Shown here: one piece after another, positions 17,702 to 27,369 of the stretch
Position numbering within the stretch: the first letter of the stretch is position 1
Layout: each line of letters starts with the position of its first letter
Assembly: GCF_041468085.1 (NCBI RefSeq)
Contig: NZ_CP121017.1
Span: 1,963,501 to 2,027,500 of the forward strand
Direction of reading: 5' to 3'
Origin: Tistrella mobilis
GTDB lineage: Bacteria > Pseudomonadota > Alphaproteobacteria > Tistrellales > Tistrellaceae
Length of the DNA: 64,000 nucleotides
Position numbers and translations under genes: made by a program
Notes under the pieces: generated by a model
Told to the model about the DNA's origin: nothing
Databases searched by the model: none
Seen by the model: the letters and a program-made list of their open reading frames with translations, nothing else

Positions 17702-19170
17702 GGCAGCACCGGTTCCGCCGCAGCCGCGAACAGGGCGTCGATATCGAGCGCCGCCTCCAGATGGTCGGCCAGGGCATCCAGGGCCGCTTCGACCGAGGCT
17801 TCGTAATCCACCGGCACCGGCCGCCGGCCGGTCAGTGCCTCGATCAGGGCGGCGCGATAGCCGTCGGCGCCGAACAGGCCGTGGAGATAGCAGCCCGCCA
17901 CCCGGCCGTCATGGCCGGTGGCGCCATCCGCCCGGCCGTCGGCCAGATGCAGCATCGGCCGCGCCGTGCCCGGGCCGGCGGTGACGCCGACATGCATTTC
18001 ATACCCGCGGACGGGTGCGCCGGTGGTGATTTCGGTGCCCGCGGTCTCGATCAGGGCCTTGTCGCCGCCAAGCCGGGTTTCGACGTCGAGCAGGCCGAGG
18101 CCGGGCACCGCCCCGGCCGGTCCCTCGATGCCGTCCGGATCCTCGATCACCCGGCCGAGCATCTGATAGCCGCCGCAGATGCCGATCACCCGACCGCCGC
18201 GGCGGACATGGGCGGCAAGATCGACATCCCAACCCTGGGCACGGAAGAAGGCGAGATCGGCGATGGTCGCCTTGCTGCCGGGCAGCACGACCAGATCGGC
18301 CACCGGCAGGGGTTGGCCGGGCGGTACCATGGTCAGCGCCACCTGCGGTTCCAGCTTCAGCGGGTCCAGATCGTCGAAATTGGCGATGCGGGCGAACATC
18401 GGCACGGCGATCTTCAGGCCCCCGGGCCCCGGATCGCGCGGCGTGTCCAGCGCCACCGCATCTTCGGCCGGCAGCCGCGCGGCGGCGGGCAGCCAGGGCA
18501 CCACCCCGAAACTCTTCCAGCCGGTGCGGGTCTCGATTTCAGTCAGGCCGCCGTCGAACAGGCGGACATCGCCTCGAAACCGGTTGATGATGAACCCCTT
18601 GATCAGCGACAGCTCATCTTCCGGCAGAAGTGCATGGCTGCCGACCATCTGCGCGATCACCCCGCCGCGGTCGATGTCGCCCACCAGAACCACCGGCGCC
18701 CGGACCCGGGTCGCGAAGCCCATATTGGCGATGTCGCCGGCGCGCAGATTGACCTCCGACACCGAGCCCGCCCCTTCGATCAGCACCAGATCGGATCGGG
18801 CGGCGAGGCGAGCGAAGCTTTCCAGCACTTTCGGCATCAGCCGGTCGCGCCAGCCGCGATATTCGGCGGCGCGTGCCGTGCCGGCCATCCGGCCCTGCAC
18901 CACCACCTGGGCGCCGATATCCGTCTGCGGTTTCAGCAGCACCGGGTTCATGTCGACCGAAAGCGGCACCCCGGCGGCGCGGGCCTGCAGGGCCTGGGCA
19001 CGGCCGATCTCGCCGCCATCGGCGGTGACGGCGGCATTGTTCGACATGTTCTGGGGCTTGAAGGGCAGGACCTTGAGGCCGCGGCGCACGGCAATGCGGG
19101 CCAGCCCCGCCACCAGCAGCGATTTGCCGACATCGGATCCGGTGCCCATCACCATCAGACAGCGTGCCAT
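17698..19170 (-). CDS. cobQ: Cobyric acid synthase (glutamine-hydrolysing)
   Basis: 490 residues. Amidates side chains b, d, e and g of adenosylcobyrinic acid a,c-diamide using glutamine and ATP. The N-terminal dethiobiotin-synthetase-like ATPase shows GTGSDVGKS (about 10-18) and KPQNMSNN. The C-terminal class I glutaminase domain has the nucleophile in [10 protein letters not shown] and the histidine in CYLHGLFG. Full length. It lies between btuB (18 bases upstream) and cobC (4-base overlap), so all three share the riboswitch-led transcript. Confidence 0.95.
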   Translation of the reverse strand: MARCLMVMGTGSDVGKSLLVAGLARIAVRRGLKVLPFKPQNMSNNAAVTADGGEIGRAQALQARAAGVPLSVDMNPVLLKPQTDIGAQVVVQGRMAGTARAAEYRGWRDRLMPKVLESFARLAARSDLVLIEGAGSVSEVNLRAGDIANMGFATRVRAPVVLVGDIDRGGVIAQMVGSHALLPEDELSLIKGFIINRFRGDVRLFDGGLTEIETRTGWKSFGVVPWLPAAARLPAEDAVALDTPRDPGPGGLKIAVPMFARIANFDDLDPLKLEPQVALTMVPPGQPLPVADLVVLPGSKATIADLAFFRAQGWDVDLAAHVRRGGRVIGICGGYQMLGRVIEDPDGIEGPAGAVPGLGLLDVETRLGGDKALIETAGTEITTGAPVRGYEMHVGVTAGPGTARPMLHLADGRADGATGHDGRVAGCYLHGLFGADGYRAALIEALTGRRPVPVDYEASVEAALDALADHLEAALDIDALFAAAAEPVLP

Positions 19171-19188
19171 CAGCGGCGTCTCCCAGTG

Positions 19189-21084
19189 TCAGAAGGCGAC
19201 CCGGAGGCCGACATAAAGGCTTCGACCAGGGGTGGCGTAGCCGTCCACTTCCTGATAGTCGACGTCGAAGACGTTGTCGAGCCGGGCATAGGCGGTGACC
19301 GTATCGGTCAGGCGCTGGTCGCCGTTGATCCCCATGATGGTATAGCGGCGGATCTTGGTCGGCCGGCTGGCGGAGTTGATCTGCGCGCCGACATGGGACG
19401 CCTCGATGCCGATCCGGGTACCGTCGAGCGGATAGACATCGGCGGCCGCGAACAGGGTGTGGCGCGGACGGCGTGGCAGGGCCGTGCCGGTTTCGAGATC
19501 GGTGGTCTCCAGATAGGTATAGGCCGCCTGAAGCGTGAGCCAGTCGGCCGGCGCCGCCTTTGCCGTCGCTTCCAGCCCCTCGGTGCGGGCGCGGGCGGTG
19601 TTGCGATAGCGGCTGGCGGCGGAATCGAAGCTCAGCATGTTGCGGATGTCGTTGCGGAACCAGGTGAGCCCCAGGGTCAGAGCATCGTCGATCAGGCGCT
19701 GTTCGATACCCACGTCCCAGCCGCGGCTCTTCTCCACCTCCAGATCCGCATCGCCATAGGTCGGGTGATAGAGCTGGTAGAGCGACGGTGCCTTGGAGCC
19801 GGTGCCCCAGCTGCCACGCAGCGTGGTGCCGGTGCCGGGCACGATCCAGGCGCCGGTGAAGCGCCAGGTGGTATCGGCGCCGAAGGCCGAATGGTCGTCA
19901 CGGCGCAGGCCGGCGGTCAGATAGAGCTGGTCCCACAGCCCGGCGCGGTACTGGCCGAAGATCGCGGTGGTGTCGGCATCGGCCGAAAGCGTGTTGACCA
20001 CCGGATCGCCGGCCGCCTTCGCATCACCGATCGAGGCGGCCTCGTGCTCCCGCGAGAGGCCGATGGTGGCCACGTCGTCATGGCCGTCGACGGTGATGTC
20101 GGTCTGGTTTTCGATGCCCGTGCGCCGCCCGTCGAAATCGGTGCGGACCGAAAAACGCGAGGTCGGATCCTTGGAGCTGCGGTCGAGCCGCGAGCCCGAG
20201 AGGGTGGTGCGGTTCTCGACCCGGCCGTCGAACAGGGTGGCGATGGCGGCAACCCGGCCGCTCAGGCTGTCGGCCTCGTTCTCGCCCGGTGCCTCGGGCT
20301 TGCGTGCGGGGTCGAAATCGGCCGAGGTGCGGGCGGCCGTGCCGGTGGCCTCGATCGCGATCTGATCGCTCAGGGCCAGCCCGCCGCTGAGGCCGATCTG
20401 GGTACCGGTGAAACCGTCATCCTCCCGCCCGCCTTCCAGGCGTGAGAACCCCTCGGTGCGGAAGTCGACGATCGAGACGGCGCCGTCCCAACGCGCGCCG
20501 GCACCGCGCAGCGCCGCCGAATGCCGCCGGCTGCGATAGGCGCCGTATTCCGCCGAGGCGTCGCCCTCGACGCCGGTGCCGCCATTGCGCAGGCCGCGGC
20601 GGGTGACGATGTTGACCACGCCACCCATTGCATCGGCGCCGTAGAGCGCGCTTTGCGGGCCGCGCAGCACCTCGATCCGGTCGACGTCATCGGCCAGCAG
20701 CCGGCCGAGGTCGAAGGCGCCGCTGGCGCTGGCCGGGTCGTTCACCTCCACGCCGTCGATCAGGATCTTGGTCTGGCTGTCATCGGTGCCGCGCAGGCGC
20801 AGATTGGTGGCGGCCCCCGGGCCGCCGGTGCGGCTGAACGACACGCCGGGCGCCCGGCGGAGCGCATCGACCACGAAGACGGTACCGGCGCGGCGCAGTT
20901 CGTCGCCGTCGATCACCGTTACCGAGCTGCCAAGGGTAGCGGGGTCGACCGCCGTGCGGGTGGCCGTCACGACCAGAGGCGTCAGGCTCTGACGGTCTTC
21001 CTCGTCTGCGGCGAAGGCAGGTACGGCATTGGCGGCGGCGGCAAGGGCGGTGCCGAGCAGAAGCAGGCGGACGGCGTCGGTCAT
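19189..21084 (-). CDS. btuB: TonB-dependent vitamin B12 receptor
   Basis: 631 residues from the ATG at 21084. A signal peptide (about 1-24, ending AFA) precedes a TonB box-like segment (PLVVTATRT), a plug domain with LRLRGTDDSQTKILIDGVEVND and VLRGPQSALYGADAMGGVVNIVTRRG-like sequence, and a beta-barrel ending in Phe (YVGLRVAF). It imports cobalamin across the outer membrane with energy from TonB, whose gene lies at 0.2-1.3 kb. The cobalamin riboswitch about 120 bases upstream supports the substrate. First gene of the btuB-cobQ-cobC unit. Confidence 0.93.
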   Translation of the reverse strand: MTDAVRLLLLGTALAAAANAVPAFAADEEDRQSLTPLVVTATRTAVDPATLGSSVTVIDGDELRRAGTVFVVDALRRAPGVSFSRTGGPGAATNLRLRGTDDSQTKILIDGVEVNDPASASGAFDLGRLLADDVDRIEVLRGPQSALYGADAMGGVVNIVTRRGLRNGGTGVEGDASAEYGAYRSRRHSAALRGAGARWDGAVSIVDFRTEGFSRLEGGREDDGFTGTQIGLSGGLALSDQIAIEATGTAARTSADFDPARKPEAPGENEADSLSGRVAAIATLFDGRVENRTTLSGSRLDRSSKDPTSRFSVRTDFDGRRTGIENQTDITVDGHDDVATIGLSREHEAASIGDAKAAGDPVVNTLSADADTTAIFGQYRAGLWDQLYLTAGLRRDDHSAFGADTTWRFTGAWIVPGTGTTLRGSWGTGSKAPSLYQLYHPTYGDADLEVEKSRGWDVGIEQRLIDDALTLGLTWFRNDIRNMLSFDSAASRYRNTARARTEGLEATAKAAPADWLTLQAAYTYLETTDLETGTALPRRPRHTLFAAADVYPLDGTRIGIEASHVGAQINSASRPTKIRRYTIMGINGDQRLTDTVTAYARLDNVFDVDYQEVDGYATPGRSLYVGLRVAF

Positions 21085-21202
21085 GGGTCTGGCGTTGTCC
21101 CGCGATGGCTGGCGCACCGACGCGAACGGGATGGCCGGATCCTGCCCGGATGTCCCTGCCGCCGGTCATGCCCGCCCGACGACCGCGCGATACGCGGGGT
21201 GG

Positions 21203-21406
21203 CGACGGCAGGTCTCCTGGCTTGCGGGTCCAGGCCCGTACCCCCGGCCTTCCCGGCGGAATACCGCCAGTGGCTGAAATGGGAGCGGGCTCACCGCCTA
21301 CAGTTGCGGGTACAGCTGCGGCCTGGGCGCCCGGGCGCCGCACCGCATTCCCTCTTCGCCGGCGTCCTTTCAGGGAAAGGCCGCCCGGCACCGTCGCCCG
21401 GCACCA
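21203..21406 (-). ncRNA. Cobalamin (AdoCbl) riboswitch
   Basis: Read on the minus strand, the region has the ordered class marks: GGTGCCG near the 5' end (21406 downward), AAGAGGGAATGCGGTGC, CTGTACCCGCAACTGTA, the B12-box part GCCACTG (21268-21274), CGGGAAGGC, and the 3' P1 strand AAGCCAGGAGACCTGCCG (21206-21223). It precedes btuB by about 120 bases. When adenosylcobalamin is abundant it should repress btuB, and probably cobQ and cobC downstream. Confidence 0.95.
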
Positions 21407-21439
21407 TAGAGATCGGGGCACGGCCGGGCAAGCGGCACG

Positions 21440-21478
21440 AAAAAAGGGCGCCATCCCCGCGGGGGGAGGATGGCGCCC
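21440..21478 (-). terminator. Rho-independent terminator of the PRC-barrel gene
   Basis: A perfect 11-base stem (21446-21456 with 21468-21478) has an 11-base G/C-rich loop. On the minus strand it is followed by six T residues (A tract 21440-21445). It sits about 100 bases after the PRC-barrel stop and just before the riboswitch, insulating btuB. Confidence 0.88.
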
Positions 21479-21576
21479 GAAGTGATCAGGCAGGGAGACG
21501 TTCGGGAGGAAACGTCGATGGTCCAGGGGAAGACCGTCGTCAGTCAGTCATGGTCGTTGGTCATGTCCGGCCTGGA

Positions 21577-22185
21577 TCAGCCGCCCGAGGGGGCGGTGGT
21601 CGGCGCCGGGGTGGTGCTCATCGGCTGGGCGCCGGTGGCCGCGTCGGCGTCGCTCTTGACGGCCTCCTGCGATTTGAAGGCGGGCATCTGCTCCAGCTGC
21701 TCGGGCGTCACCGAGGCGATCAGGGCCTGCTCGGCCGGCTCGGCCTTCAACTGATCCCAGGGCACCATGACTTCCTTGGCGCCGAAGCCCAGCACGCCGC
21801 CATAGGCGAGCACCGCATGGGTGATCTGGCCGTCGGTGCCGAAGATCACGCCCTGAAGTTCGGCCACTTCATCACCATCCGGGGTCCGTACGACGGTGTC
21901 GTTCGACAGCAGGGTATCCGCCGGCTGCGGATCCTCGGCCTCGGCGCTGTCGCCACCGCCGGCCGGCGGGGTCGCAGGCATGGCGCCCGACGGGGCTGCG
22001 GCGCCGCTGCCCGAACCCATACTGCCGCCCGAGCCCATACCGCTGCCGGCAGGGGCCTGCTGTTCCGCAGGGGCCGCGCCCGGCGAGGTGGCCTGTGCCA
22101 GTGCGCTGCCGGCCGCGAGGGGGACGGCACCCAGACCGATGAGGATCGCAAGAGCCGAGGTCGTGCCGCGCATGGACTTGAACAT
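21577..22185 (-). CDS. Exported PRC-barrel domain protein
   Basis: 202 residues from the ATG at 22185, preceded by CAGGAG. A signal peptide (about 1-31, ending ALAQA) leads into a Gly-Ser-Met and Ala-Pro low-complexity stretch, then a PRC-barrel-like domain (about 95-165: VVRTPDGDEVAELQGVIFGTDGQ in two parts, then VPWDQLKAEP). The C-terminus is Ala-Thr-Pro rich. PRC-barrel proteins of this type are common in alphaproteobacterial envelopes and are often stress-induced; the molecular role is unknown. A strong terminator follows. Confidence 0.75.
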   Translation of the reverse strand: MFKSMRGTTSALAILIGLGAVPLAAGSALAQATSPGAAPAEQQAPAGSGMGSGGSMGSGSGAAAPSGAMPATPPAGGGDSAEAEDPQPADTLLSNDTVVRTPDGDEVAELQGVIFGTDGQITHAVLAYGGVLGFGAKEVMVPWDQLKAEPAEQALIASVTPEQLEQMPAFKSQEAVKSDADAATGAQPMSTTPAPTTAPSGG

Positions 22186-22506
22186 GGTCAATTACTCCTG
22201 TGTTCGGCGATCCGGCAAGTTCTCTTGCCTTCCTCAATGATCTGGGAACTTGGGCGAAAATTGTTAGGTGCTGCGCTGTGGCATAATAATGTGAGGTTTG
22301 GTCTTCGAATACTGGTAGATGATGATGAAGCCGGGCCGGGCTGTGAGCGGGTGATGTCAGGCCGGCCGGATGGGGCCACCCCGTGTCGGTATGGTGTCGC
22401 TGCCGCGCTTGACGCCGGCCGCGCCGCGTCGCAGGCTCCGGCGCAGGAGGGACGACGGCTGTCCGCAACACCCGCGGGGCCGAATTTCTGCGCAGGAGAT
22501 CTGCCG
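22186..22506. other. 321-base intergenic region with promoter signals
   Basis: It separates the divergent PRC-barrel and SIMPL genes. Present are a short hairpin (GGCAAG/CTTGCC, 22214-22229), an AT-rich centre with one good promoter (listed separately), and a GC-rich 3' part with no gene. Confidence 0.6.
22261..22289 (+). promoter_or_regulatory. Sigma70-like promoter for the SIMPL gene
   Basis: TTGTTA (22261-22266), a 17-base spacer and TAATAA (22284-22289) in an otherwise GC-rich area. This would give a leader of about 210 bases before the SIMPL start. It also lies upstream of the PRC-barrel gene on the other strand, but the orientation fits the plus strand. Confidence 0.6.
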
Positions 22507-23241
22507 ATGCGTATGGACGTTCTGGGACTGGCCGGTGCCGCGGTGATCGCGGTGGGCATCGCCGCAGGCGGCTGGCTGGTCGGCCAGGGTGTGGTCGAGG
22601 CGCGGCTCGGCAACCGCACCGTCCAGGTGAAAGGCCTGGCCGAGCGCGAGGTGAAGGCCGATCTGGCGGTCTGGTCGCTGCGCTATGTCGCCTCGGGCAA
22701 CGATCTGAACGAGGTGCTGGGCCAGCTGAAGCGCGATACCGAGACGGTGAAGCGCTTCTTCACCGATGCCGGCCTGCCGGCCGATACGATCGAGATGCTG
22801 AGCCTGGAGGTGACCGACCAGAACGCGCAGCTCTATCGCTCGGGCCCGGTCGAGGTGCGCTATATCGTGGCGCAGACGGTGTCGGTGCGGACCACCGATG
22901 TCGACAAGGTGGAGGCGGCCTCGCAGAAGGTGGGCGATCTGGTCGAGGCCGGTGTGGTGCTGTCCAACGAGATGGGCGCCTGGGGCAGCGGCCCGTCCTA
23001 TATCTTCACCAGGCTCAACGACCTGAAGCCCGGGATGATCGCCGAGGCGACCGCCAATGCCCGCGACGGTGCGGCGCAGTTCGCGACCGACAGCGGCAGC
23101 CATGTGGGCGCAATCCGCAACGCCTCTCAGGGCCTGTTCCAGATCCTGCCCGCCACCGACATCCCGAACATGCCCGAGAACCGGCAGGTGACCAAAACCG
23201 TGCGGGTGGTGACCACCATCGACTTCTTCCTGGAAGACTGA
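22507..23241 (+). CDS. SIMPL (DUF541) domain protein
   Basis: 244 residues. A membrane anchor or signal (about 6-27) is followed by a SIMPL domain from about residue 38: VQVKGLAEREVKADLAVWSL, QLKRDTETVKRFFTDAGL, and a C-terminal VTKTVRVVTTIDFFL. SIMPL proteins are periplasmic and of uncertain function; E. coli YggE is linked to oxidative stress. AGGAGAT precedes the ATG. The helicase gene begins 7 bases after the stop, so the two are likely co-transcribed, without an obvious functional link. Confidence 0.85.
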   Translation: MRMDVLGLAGAAVIAVGIAAGGWLVGQGVVEARLGNRTVQVKGLAEREVKADLAVWSLRYVASGNDLNEVLGQLKRDTETVKRFFTDAGLPADTIEMLSLEVTDQNAQLYRSGPVEVRYIVAQTVSVRTTDVDKVEAASQKVGDLVEAGVVLSNEMGAWGSGPSYIFTRLNDLKPGMIAEATANARDGAAQFATDSGSHVGAIRNASQGLFQILPATDIPNMPENRQVTKTVRVVTTIDFFLED

Positions 23242-23248
23242 AGCTGTC

Positions 23249-25843
23249 TTGACGCCGGACGCGCCCCTGCCTGATCTCTCACTGCCCGACCGGATCGCCC
23301 GCGCGATCCGGTCCCTGCCCGTGGCGGAGCTTGCCCGCCCGATCCGCGAGGCCCTCCACTGCGGCCGCGATCTGGTGATCGAGGCGCCGCCCGGCGCCGG
23401 CAAGACCACCGCGGTGCCGCTGATGCTGCTGGACGCGCCCTGGGCCGCGGAGGGGCGTATCCTGATGCTGGAGCCGCGCCGGCTGGCGGCCCGCGCCTCG
23501 GCGGCGCGCATGGCCGCGATGCTGGGCGAGGCGGTGGGAGAGACGGTGGGCTACCGGGTCCGGCTGGACCAGAAGGTCGGGCCCCGGACCCGGATCGAGG
23601 TGGTGACCGAGGGCATCTTCACCCGCCGCATCCAGGGCGATCCCGAGCTTCAGGGTGTGGCCGCGGTGATCTTCGATGAAATCCACGAGCGCAGCCTGGA
23701 CGGCGATCTGGGCCTGGCGCTGGCGCTGGAAGCGAAACAGGCGCTGCGCCCGGATCTCCGCCTCATCGCCATGTCGGCGACCCTGGATGCCGAACGGGTG
23801 GCGGCGCTGATCGGCGGGGCGGAGCGGCTGCGGGCCGAGGGCCGGATGTTCCCTGTGACGGTGATCCATGACGACCGCCGGCCGGAGCTGCGCGACCTGG
23901 CCCCTGCGATGGCGGGCGCGGTGCGACGGATGCTGTCGGCGGAGCCGGGCGACATCCTGGCCTTCCTGCCGGGCGCCGGAGAAATTGCGCGCACGGCCGA
24001 ACTGCTGGCCGGCGCCGGCGGCCCTGCGGTCGACATCCTGCCGCTGGCGGGCGAGTTGACCGCCGAGGCGCAGGACCGGGCGATCCGGCCGTCGCTGCCC
24101 GGGCGCCGCAAGGTGGTGCTGGCGACCGCGATCGCCGAGACCAGCCTGACGATCGAGGGCGTGCGGGTGGTCATCGATGGCGGCTTCGCCCGGAGGCCGC
24201 GTTTCGACCCCTCGACCGGCATGAGCCGGCTGGAGACGATGCGGGTGTCGCGCGCCGAGGCCGAGCAGCGCCGCGGCCGCGCCGGCCGTGTCGCCGAGGG
24301 CATCTGTCTCCGGCTCTGGCCCGAGGCGGAGACCCGGGCGCTGGCAGGGTTCGCAGCCCCGCAGATCACCGTCGACGACCCGGCGCCGCTGGCGCTGGAA
24401 CTTGCGGTGTGGGGCGTGGACGACACGCGGGTGCTGGCCTTCGCCGATCATCCGCCGACGGCGGCCTGGAGCCAGGCACGGGAGCTGCTGCGCCGGCTGG
24501 GCGCCCTGGACGAGGCCGGCCGGGTGACGGGTCACGGCCGGGCCATGGCCGAACTCGGCCTTCATCCGCGGCTGGCCCATCTTGCGATCGAGGGTGCGCG
24601 GCGGGGGGCCGGGCGCGAGGCCGCGCGTCTGGCGCAGATCCTGGCCGAACGCGATCCGTTCAAACGCGCCCGCGCCGATGCCGATCTTGCCCGGCGCATG
24701 ATCCTGGTGGCGGAAGGCCGCGACCCGCTGGGCGGTGCCGACGGGGCGGTGATCGACCGCGGCACGCTGGCCCGGCTGCGCGACGGCGCCCGGGCGCTGG
24801 AGCGGCGGCTGCCGAAGCCGCAGGTGCCGGAGGGGGCGGAGCCGCCCTCGCTCGGCCAGCTGGTGGCGCTGGCCTATCCCGAACGGCTGGCGCAGGCGCG
24901 CGGGCGCGATGCGGTCTTCCGGCTGATGGGCGGCGGCGGTGTCGCGCTCGACCCGCTCGACCCGCTGGCGGCGGAGGACTGGCTTGCGGTCGCCGCGACC
25001 GGCGGTGGCACCCAGGGGGGCGGCGGCACGCAGGGCGGGGGCGATGTCCGCGCCTTCCTCGCCGCCCGGATCGCCCCGGCGGAGATCGTGGAGAGCTTCG
25101 CCGACGAGATCCGCACGGTTGACCGGGTGGAATTCGATCCGCGATCCGGCGGCCTGGTGGCGGTGCGCGAACGGCGGCTGGGGCAGCTGGTCATCGATGC
25201 AAAGCCGCTGGCGAAGCTGGCGCCCGAGCATCACGCCGCGGCAGTGGCCGAAGGGGTGCGGGGGCTGGGCCTCGACCGGCTGGACTGGAGCGAGGCGGCG
25301 AAGACGCTCAGGGCCCGCATCGCCTTCCTGGCGCGGATCGACGGGCCCGGGGCCGGCTGGCCGGATGTCTCGGATGACGGCCTGCTGGCGGCGCTCGACG
25401 ACTGGCTGGGGCCGGATCTGGGGCGGGTGCGGCGGCTGGACGATCTTGCCCGGATCGATGTCAAGGGCGCGCTGCTCCGGCTGCTGGACTGGCGCCAGCG
25501 CAGCCGGCTGGACCAGGCGGCGCCGGAGCGGGTGAGCGTGCCCTCGGGCCGCAGCCATGCCGTGGACTATGGCAGCGATCCACCGGTTCTGGCGGTGAAG
25601 CTCCAGGAGATGTTCGGGGCCGCCGAAGGCCCGCGGATCGCCGATGGCCGGGTGGCCCTGCTGGTTCACCTGCTGTCGCCGGCGGGCCGGCCGGTTCAGG
25701 TGACGGCCGATCTGGCGGGCTTCTGGACCGGCAGCTATGCCCAGGTCCGCTCCGAACTGCGCGGGCGCTATCCCAAGCATCCCTGGCCCGAGGATCCGAC
25801 CGGCGCGGTCGCGACCCACCGGGCCAAGCCCCGGGGCAGTTGA
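23249..25843 (+). CDS. hrpB: ATP-dependent helicase HrpB
   Basis: 864 residues if translation starts at the TTG at 23249; no ATG is available nearby and the first conserved motif lies at about residue 48, so the true start is uncertain by some 20 residues. A DEAH/RHA-type helicase: Walker A PGAGKTT (48-54), DEIHERS, SAT, TSLTIEG and RRGRAGR, followed by the HrpB C-terminal region ending near KHPWPEDP, a hallmark of this family. The biological role of HrpB is poorly defined. A Gly-Gly-Thr-Gln repeat (about 588-600) is a small low-complexity insertion. Confidence 0.92.
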   Translation: MTPDAPLPDLSLPDRIARAIRSLPVAELARPIREALHCGRDLVIEAPPGAGKTTAVPLMLLDAPWAAEGRILMLEPRRLAARASAARMAAMLGEAVGETVGYRVRLDQKVGPRTRIEVVTEGIFTRRIQGDPELQGVAAVIFDEIHERSLDGDLGLALALEAKQALRPDLRLIAMSATLDAERVAALIGGAERLRAEGRMFPVTVIHDDRRPELRDLAPAMAGAVRRMLSAEPGDILAFLPGAGEIARTAELLAGAGGPAVDILPLAGELTAEAQDRAIRPSLPGRRKVVLATAIAETSLTIEGVRVVIDGGFARRPRFDPSTGMSRLETMRVSRAEAEQRRGRAGRVAEGICLRLWPEAETRALAGFAAPQITVDDPAPLALELAVWGVDDTRVLAFADHPPTAAWSQARELLRRLGALDEAGRVTGHGRAMAELGLHPRLAHLAIEGARRGAGREAARLAQILAERDPFKRARADADLARRMILVAEGRDPLGGADGAVIDRGTLARLRDGARALERRLPKPQVPEGAEPPSLGQLVALAYPERLAQARGRDAVFRLMGGGGVALDPLDPLAAEDWLAVAATGGGTQGGGGTQGGGDVRAFLAARIAPAEIVESFADEIRTVDRVEFDPRSGGLVAVRERRLGQLVIDAKPLAKLAPEHHAAAVAEGVRGLGLDRLDWSEAAKTLRARIAFLARIDGPGAGWPDVSDDGLLAALDDWLGPDLGRVRRLDDLARIDVKGALLRLLDWRQRSRLDQAAPERVSVPSGRSHAVDYGSDPPVLAVKLQEMFGAAEGPRIADGRVALLVHLLSPAGRPVQVTADLAGFWTGSYAQVRSELRGRYPKHPWPEDPTGAVATHRAKPRGS

Positions 25844-25868
25844 GCCAGCGGGCGGACGTGGTCCAGGG

Positions 25869-26270
25869 TCAGCCTTTGGCTGGCCGCGGCACCACCGGTG
25901 CGCCTGCGGCCTTCCAGCCGCCGAAGCCGCCTTCCAGATGGGCGACGGGTTCAAGCCCCATCTGCTGGAGCGTGTCCGCCGCCAGTGCCGAACGCCAGGC
26001 GCCGCCGCAATAGAGCACGAAGCTCTTGCCCGAAGCGAAGACCGGCTTGTGATAGGGGCTCTCGGGGTCGACCCAGAATTCCAGCATGCCGCGCGGGGCG
26101 TGGAAGGCGCCGGGGATCATGCCCTCGCGCTCCAGCTCGCGGACATCGCGGATGTCGACGAACAGCGTGTCCGGGTCGTCGAGCAGGGTCTTCGCTTCGT
26201 CGATCGGGATGGTGCGGATGCGGGCGGTCGCCTCTGCCACCATCTGCTTCACGGTTTTCTTCAGCGCCAT
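25869..26270 (-). CDS. Rhodanese-like domain protein
   Basis: 133 residues from the ATG at 26270, preceded by GGAGACC. A single rhodanese domain with FVDIRDVRELEREGMIPGA and the active-site loop YCGGAWRSA, in which the cysteine would carry a persulfide, then LEGGFGGWKAAGAPV. Probably a cytoplasmic sulfur carrier or transferase. It converges on hrpB (25 bases between stops) and faces away from the LysR gene. Confidence 0.9.
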   Translation of the reverse strand: MALKKTVKQMVAEATARIRTIPIDEAKTLLDDPDTLFVDIRDVRELEREGMIPGAFHAPRGMLEFWVDPESPYHKPVFASGKSFVLYCGGAWRSALAADTLQQMGLEPVAHLEGGFGGWKAAGAPVVPRPAKG

Positions 26271-26376
26271 CGGGGGTCTCCCTGGTGTTTCCGTGCCCGG
26301 CAGCATACCCCGTCCATGTCCGGCCGGCCTTCGATAAACCGACGGGCGGTGCTAAGGTCCCTGGATCTGCATCCGG

Positions 26377-27255
26377 ATGCCGCCGATGAAACCCCTGCCA
26401 CCCTTCCGATCGATCGAGGCCTTCGCCGCCGCCGCACAGCTGCGGAGCCTGACCGCGGCCGCCGATGCGCTGGGGCTGTCGTTGCCGGCGCTCAGCCGGC
26501 GGATCCGGATCCTGGAAGAGCATCTGGGCGGCCCGCTGCTGGAGCGGCTGCCGCGCGGCGTGGTGCCGACCGCCCGGGGTGCCGCCTATGCCGCCGAGCT
26601 GTTGCCGGCGCTCGATGCCCTGCGCCAGGCGACCGGGCGGGCGCGTCAGGCCGATTGCCGGGCGGTCAGGATCAGCCTGATCCCGACGCTTGCGATGACC
26701 TGGCTGCTGCCGCGGCTGCCGGCCTTCCAGGCGGCCCATCCGGGCATCCGGCTTGATCTGCACGGCTCGGCCGACTGCGTCGAGCCTGGCACCGGCACCG
26801 CCGATCTGGCGCTTCGCCTGGGGGAGGGTGGCTGGCCGGGGGTGATGCGGGTCGCGTCGATGCCGCTGCATGTGGTGGTGGTGGCCAGCCCGGCGCTGCG
26901 CCTGGATCGGCCGCAGGATCTGGTGCACCTGCCGCTGCTCGGCCCCGCCCACCGGCCGGAATTCTGGCCCGAATGGGCGCGGGCGGTGGGCCTCGACCCC
27001 GCCGTGCTGCCGCCGGTGCGGGGTTTCGACAGTCTGCAGATGCTGTACGAAGCCGCCGCCCAGGGGCTGGGTGTGGCCATCGCTCTGGATCACCTGGTAC
27101 GGCCCTGGATCGAGAGCGGGCGGCTGGTGGCGCCGCTCGATTGCGGCGTGCCGAGTTCGCGCGGCATCCATCTGCTGACCGGCCCTCGGCCGGCGCCGCC
27201 GGTGCGGGTGGTGCGCGACTGGCTGCGGGCGGAAATGACGCGCAGCGCCGACTGA
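26377..27255 (+). CDS. LysR-family transcriptional regulator
   Basis: 292 residues; the ATG at 26386 is an alternative start. An N-terminal winged helix-turn-helix (about 8-66: FRSIEAFAAAAQLRSLTAAA, then LSRRIRILEEHLG) is followed by a LysR effector domain of the GcvA-like subgroup. The target is unknown; the amidase gene 115 bases downstream on the same strand or the divergent rhodanese gene are candidates. Confidence 0.9.
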   Translation: MPPMKPLPPFRSIEAFAAAAQLRSLTAAADALGLSLPALSRRIRILEEHLGGPLLERLPRGVVPTARGAAYAAELLPALDALRQATGRARQADCRAVRISLIPTLAMTWLLPRLPAFQAAHPGIRLDLHGSADCVEPGTGTADLALRLGEGGWPGVMRVASMPLHVVVVASPALRLDRPQDLVHLPLLGPAHRPEFWPEWARAVGLDPAVLPPVRGFDSLQMLYEAAAQGLGVAIALDHLVRPWIESGRLVAPLDCGVPSSRGIHLLTGPRPAPPVRVVRDWLRAEMTRSAD

Positions 27256-27369
27256 GCGGCGATGGCGCCTTCAGCTTTCCGGAAGGCTGACGGCCGCAAA
27301 GCGAATTGTGGCGATGCATGACGGGGCCCAGGATCGGCAGGCCGTGACCAACTGCCGGGAGCCCCCGCC

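Noticed and set aside
23279-25954. Minus-strand open frame opposite hrpB
   Set aside because: No recognisable domain, and HrpB helicase motifs are complete on the plus strand.
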